Assembly (NCBI GenBank): GCA_029210545.1
Contig: JARGFV010000102.1
Coordinates: 1 to 8,866 of the forward strand
Origin: a bacterium
GTDB taxonomy: Bacteria; BMS3Abin14
Length of the DNA: 8,866 bases
Direction: 5' to 3'
The notes beneath the pieces were generated by a model that saw nothing but the letters and a program-made list of their open reading frames with translations, searched no databases and had not been told where the DNA came from. Position 1 is the first letter of the stretch. Each line of letters begins with the position of its first letter. Position numbers and translations under genes: made by a program. Shown piece after piece: positions 7,400 through 8,866 of this stretch.

Positions 7400-8394
7400 A
7401 AGCAGGGAGGAGGCAGGAGGGAGGAGGGAGGAGAGGGTTGCGGCTCGTGCTCATAACCCTCCTGATCCTTGCTGCTGCTGCGGCGACGACCGGGTGCAAG
7501 AGCAGGGCGGACAAGTTCTCCCTGGCCCAGAGGTTCAACGGGGTGGGGATCGCCCTGTACGGCCGGGGTAATATCCCGGAGGCGCTGGAGAGGTTCCAGA
7601 AGGCCGCCGGGTACGCCCCCGACTTCGCTTTCGCGAGGAACAACTCCGGGGTGGGGTTCTATCACCTGGGGCAGGTGGAGTTGGCTGTGGCCGAGTTCAG
7701 GACCGCGGCCGCGCTTTCCCCCGAGACCGCCGAGATCCACGGCAACCTTGGAGTGGCCCTCATGGTCCTGGGGCAGTTCGATGAAGCGGAAAAAGAACTG
7801 GTGCAGGCCATCTCCCTGGAACCGGAGTACGTGCTGGCCTACAGCAACCTGGGGGCTCTCCGGTTCCGGACCGGGCGGCCGAACGCGGCCATCGTCACCT
7901 ACCGGAAAGGGCTTGCCATCGACGAAAGCAACAGCCGCCTGCACCACAACCTGGGGGATGCCCTCATGGCCCAGGGTAATTACAGCGACGCGGTAAAGGA
8001 GTACAACCGCGCCCTGGAGCTCAACCCGGACAGCACCATCACTTTCAATAACCTGGCGTGGGCCTACGCCAAGAGGGGGGTCAACATCGAGGACGCCCTG
8101 GCGCTTGCCACCGCGGCCCTGGAGCAGGACCAGGAGAACGGCTTTTACTACGACACCCTGGGGTGGATCTACTTCAACCAGGGGAAGTTCGAAGAAGCCC
8201 TCGGTGCGCTGGCGAGCGCTACGAAGTTCCAGCCTGGGATCCCTGAGATCCACTTCCACCTGGGGGAGACCTACCGGTGGATGGGGAAGAATCATGAGGC
8301 GACAGAGGAGTACGGGCGGGTGATCGGGCTGGAGCCGTATGGGGAATGGGCGGATCGGGCCCAGAAAGCCATCTGGTCAATAAAGGGTCTTTAA
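7396..8394 (+). CDS. TPR-repeat lipoprotein
   Basis: The annotated frame gives 332 residues: a basic N-terminus, a hydrophobic signal segment about 15-30, and a probable lipobox TTGC with cysteine C34. The lipobox has threonine rather than leucine at -3, so lipidation is likely but not certain. About eight TPR units of roughly 34 residues follow, with the expected pattern (for example GNLGVALMVLGQFDEAEKEL, HNLGDALMAQGNYSDAVKEY, DTLGWIYFNQGKFEEAL). TPRs bind proteins, so this is a periplasmic adaptor candidate for the FecR protein encoded immediately upstream. ATG 7396 overlaps the upstream stop (ATGA) with GGGAG at 7386-7390. A TTG at 7438 is a serious alternative: it would give a cleaner signal peptide starting MRLVLITLLIL, has GGAGG six bases upstream, and would leave the purine heptad array untranslated for this start. 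Last gene of the operon. Confidence 0.9.
   Translation: MKAGRRQEGGGRRGLRLVLITLLILAAAAATTGCKSRADKFSLAQRFNGVGIALYGRGNIPEALERFQKAAGYAPDFAFARNNSGVGFYHLGQVELAVAEFRTAAALSPETAEIHGNLGVALMVLGQFDEAEKELVQAISLEPEYVLAYSNLGALRFRTGRPNAAIVTYRKGLAIDESNSRLHHNLGDALMAQGNYSDAVKEYNRALELNPDSTITFNNLAWAYAKRGVNIEDALALATAALEQDQENGFYYDTLGWIYFNQGKFEEALGALASATKFQPGIPEIHFHLGETYRWMGKNHEATEEYGRVIGLEPYGEWADRAQKAIWSIKGL
7402..7436 (+). repeat. 7-base tandem array at the TPR gene start
   Basis: Five consecutive 7-base units are present: GCAGGGA, GGAGGCA, GGAGGGA, GGAGGGA, GGAGAGG. The tract is purine on the plus strand apart from two C bases. It follows the ATG by two codons and would encode an arginine/glycine-rich leader (residues 3-14) ahead of the hydrophobic segment. 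Each unit carries GGAGG or a close variant, the core Shine-Dalgarno sequence, and the last GGAGG (7427-7431) is ideally placed for TTG 7438. It could therefore act as a multi-site ribosome loading region rather than as coding sequence. Confidence 0.7.
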
Positions 8395-8621
8395 TAAGGG
8401 GGCGGCGCGCAATAACGGGCGATCTGCGGCGTTCTCAGTCGCGGCCCATTGACCAGTGCACTGCTGCAAAAGTGCGCCCGCTCTCCATGCGGGGTCACCG
8501 TGCAGTAATTCTTTGTTTCCCGTGCACTTCATGCACCGATTCACCTGCACTCCTGCATTGCCCTTCCCGCACTCTTGGTGCCCTTACTTTACTTGAAGTG
8601 CGGACGGGTTGTTAGCAGTCC

Positions 8622-8642
8622 AAGGGCCAAAGCCCAAGGCCC
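8622..8642 (+). repeat. AAGGCCC-type 7-base tandem array
   Basis: Three adjacent units follow AAGGSCC with single changes: AAGGGCC, AAAGCCC, AAGGCCC. The array is partly self-complementary (GGGCC near its start against GGCCC near its end), so it can also fold into a small hairpin. It lies in non-coding DNA between the TPR gene and the REP-like element. It is short and could be coincidental alone; the shared 7-base period with the other arrays is what gives it weight. Confidence 0.5.
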
Positions 8643-8648
8643 AATGTT

Positions 8649-8682
8649 GTCATTGCGAGCCACCTTCGGCGAAGCAATCCCG
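8649..8682 (+). repeat. REP-like palindrome (CATTGCGAG...GAAGCAATCCCG)
   Basis: The sequence folds as ATTGC 8652-8656 with GCAAT 8674-8678, a small internal loop, then GCC 8659-8661 with GGC 8668-8670 (the first pair G8659-C8670) and a six-base loop. The wording GTCATTGCGAG...GAAGCAATCCCG resembles a dispersed extragenic palindrome type known in several bacterial genomes, usually present in many copies. Only one copy is in this window, so its repetitive nature is inferred from resemblance rather than shown. Confidence 0.55.
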
Positions 8683-8711
8683 GTAATTGCTGCATCCTCA
8701 CGCTAAATCCC

Positions 8712-8739
8712 GGAACCTGGAGCGTGGAATTCGGAACTC
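8712..8739 (+). repeat. GGA-based 7-base tandem array
   Basis: Four adjacent units keep GGA at the same phase and a pyrimidine at the seventh position: GGAACCT, GGAGCGT, GGAATTC, GGAACTC. The array is non-coding and resembles, in unit length and GGAA start, the array inside tldD (3011-3038). It is degenerate, so slippage is probably no longer frequent. Confidence 0.55.
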
Positions 8740-8743
8740 AAGT

Positions 8744-8760
8744 GTGCAACTGCGTTGCAC
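8744..8760. other. Small perfect hairpin GTGCAA/TTGCAC
   Basis: GTGCAA (8744-8749) pairs with TTGCAC (8755-8760) around a five-base loop. The 8-base palindrome GCAATTGC lies just downstream (8771-8778). No T tract follows the hairpin directly, so a terminator is not called. Either palindrome could be a weak operator-like site or chance. Confidence 0.35.
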
Positions 8761-8793
8761 CTTGGCATGTGCAATTGCTTTTAATATCTAACA

Positions 8794-8866
8794 TTGATAG
8801 GGTCGCAAAAAGTCCAATCCGGGACTTTTCGCTCCACGGAAAGGGAAAAGCGTCGTTTTCCCTTTC
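8794..8866 (+). repeat. Structured two-hairpin repeat, right copy (cut by the window end)
   Basis: This copy is identical to the reverse complement of 5-77 over all 73 bases. Leader TTGATAGGGTCGC; hairpin 1 pairs 8805-8815 with 8822-8832 (one A-C mismatch); linker TCCA 8833-8836; hairpin 2 starts at 8838 and pairs with the end of the window around loop GCGTCG, lacking only its last base, which the left copy supplies. Flanking sequence outside the unit differs from the left copy (AACA against AAAG before the leader), which fixes this edge of the unit. Confidence 0.9.

Larger units (their letters stand above)
8395..8793. other. Non-coding 3' region with small repeats
   Basis: About 400 bases between the TPR gene and the right structured repeat contain no credible gene. 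The longest open frame (8346-8615) overlaps the TPR gene, lacks a ribosome binding site and has no recognisable motif. No U-rich intrinsic terminator is seen after the TPR stop; TAAAG/CTTTA at 8381-8393 is only a five-base stem inside the coding end. The region contains many TGCAC/TGCA words (8457-8560), an AAGGCCC heptad array, a REP-like hairpin, a GGA heptad array and small palindromes, including GCAATTGC at 8771-8778. Base composition is visibly less GC-rich than in the genes. Confidence 0.65.

Noticed and set aside
8381-8393. Terminator hairpin TAAAG/CTTTA at the TPR stop
   Set aside because: Only five mostly A-T pairs with a three-base loop and no U tract; too weak to call.
8346-8615. 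Small gene of 89 codons after the TPR gene
   Set aside because: It overlaps the TPR 3' end in another frame, has no ribosome binding site, and its sequence shows the repeats of the spacer rather than protein-like composition.
5-8866. The whole window as a transposon or linear replicon with 73-base terminal inverted repeats
   Set aside because: The cargo is core chromosomal genes (hemB, ruvX, mltG, tldD), there is no transposase, integrase or replication gene, and a third diverged copy of the same repeat lies inside.

Overview
The window is GC-rich and gene-dense, and it reads as chromosomal DNA of a Gram-negative bacterium. The best guess is a deltaproteobacterial-type (Desulfobacterota-like) lineage. 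The guess rests on gene content (a zinc-type HemB, RuvX, MltG, TldD, then a Cache/HAMP/HD-GYP sensor, a FecR-domain protein and a TPR lipoprotein), on GTG/TTG starts, and on the style of the repeats. No rRNA, tRNA, CRISPR, transposase or integrase is visible.

Layout: hemB (126-1097) stands alone behind a short leader with a good ribosome binding site. A 172-base spacer holding four consecutive hairpins follows. Six co-directional genes then run almost without gaps: ruvX, mltG, tldD, an HD-GYP phosphodiesterase, a FecR-domain membrane protein and a TPR lipoprotein (1270-8394). Four of the five junctions overlap by exactly four bases and the fifth has a 4-base gap, so this is very probably one operon. 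The first half is housekeeping (nucleic-acid maintenance, septal/peptidoglycan glycan release, protease). The second half looks like an envelope-sensing module: a periplasmic ligand sensor feeding cyclic-di-GMP breakdown, next to a membrane-anchored periplasmic scaffold and a TPR lipoprotein. The link between the two halves is inferred from arrangement only.

The least ordinary content is between and inside the genes. (1) A structured repeat of about 70 bases occurs three times: reverse orientation at the left edge (5-77), forward after hemB (1093-1162), and forward at the right edge (8794-8866). The outer copies are identical over 73 bases. The middle copy differs in sequence but keeps the same two hairpins through compensatory base-pair changes, so a structure is being conserved. 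(2) Short degenerate tandem arrays with a 7-base period occur four times: inside tldD, at the very start of the TPR gene, and twice in the 3' intergenic region. Because 7 is not a multiple of 3, copy-number change in tldD would shift its frame. The array at the TPR gene doubles as a series of Shine-Dalgarno sequences and raises an alternative start.

The 400-base 3' region (8395-8793) has no credible gene and carries heptad arrays, a REP-like hairpin and small palindromes. Because identical repeat copies sit exactly at both edges, the window is plausibly a whole assembly contig that broke at a multicopy repeat. I see no complete new defence or mobile system. The repeat family and the sensor half of the operon are the parts worth pursuing.
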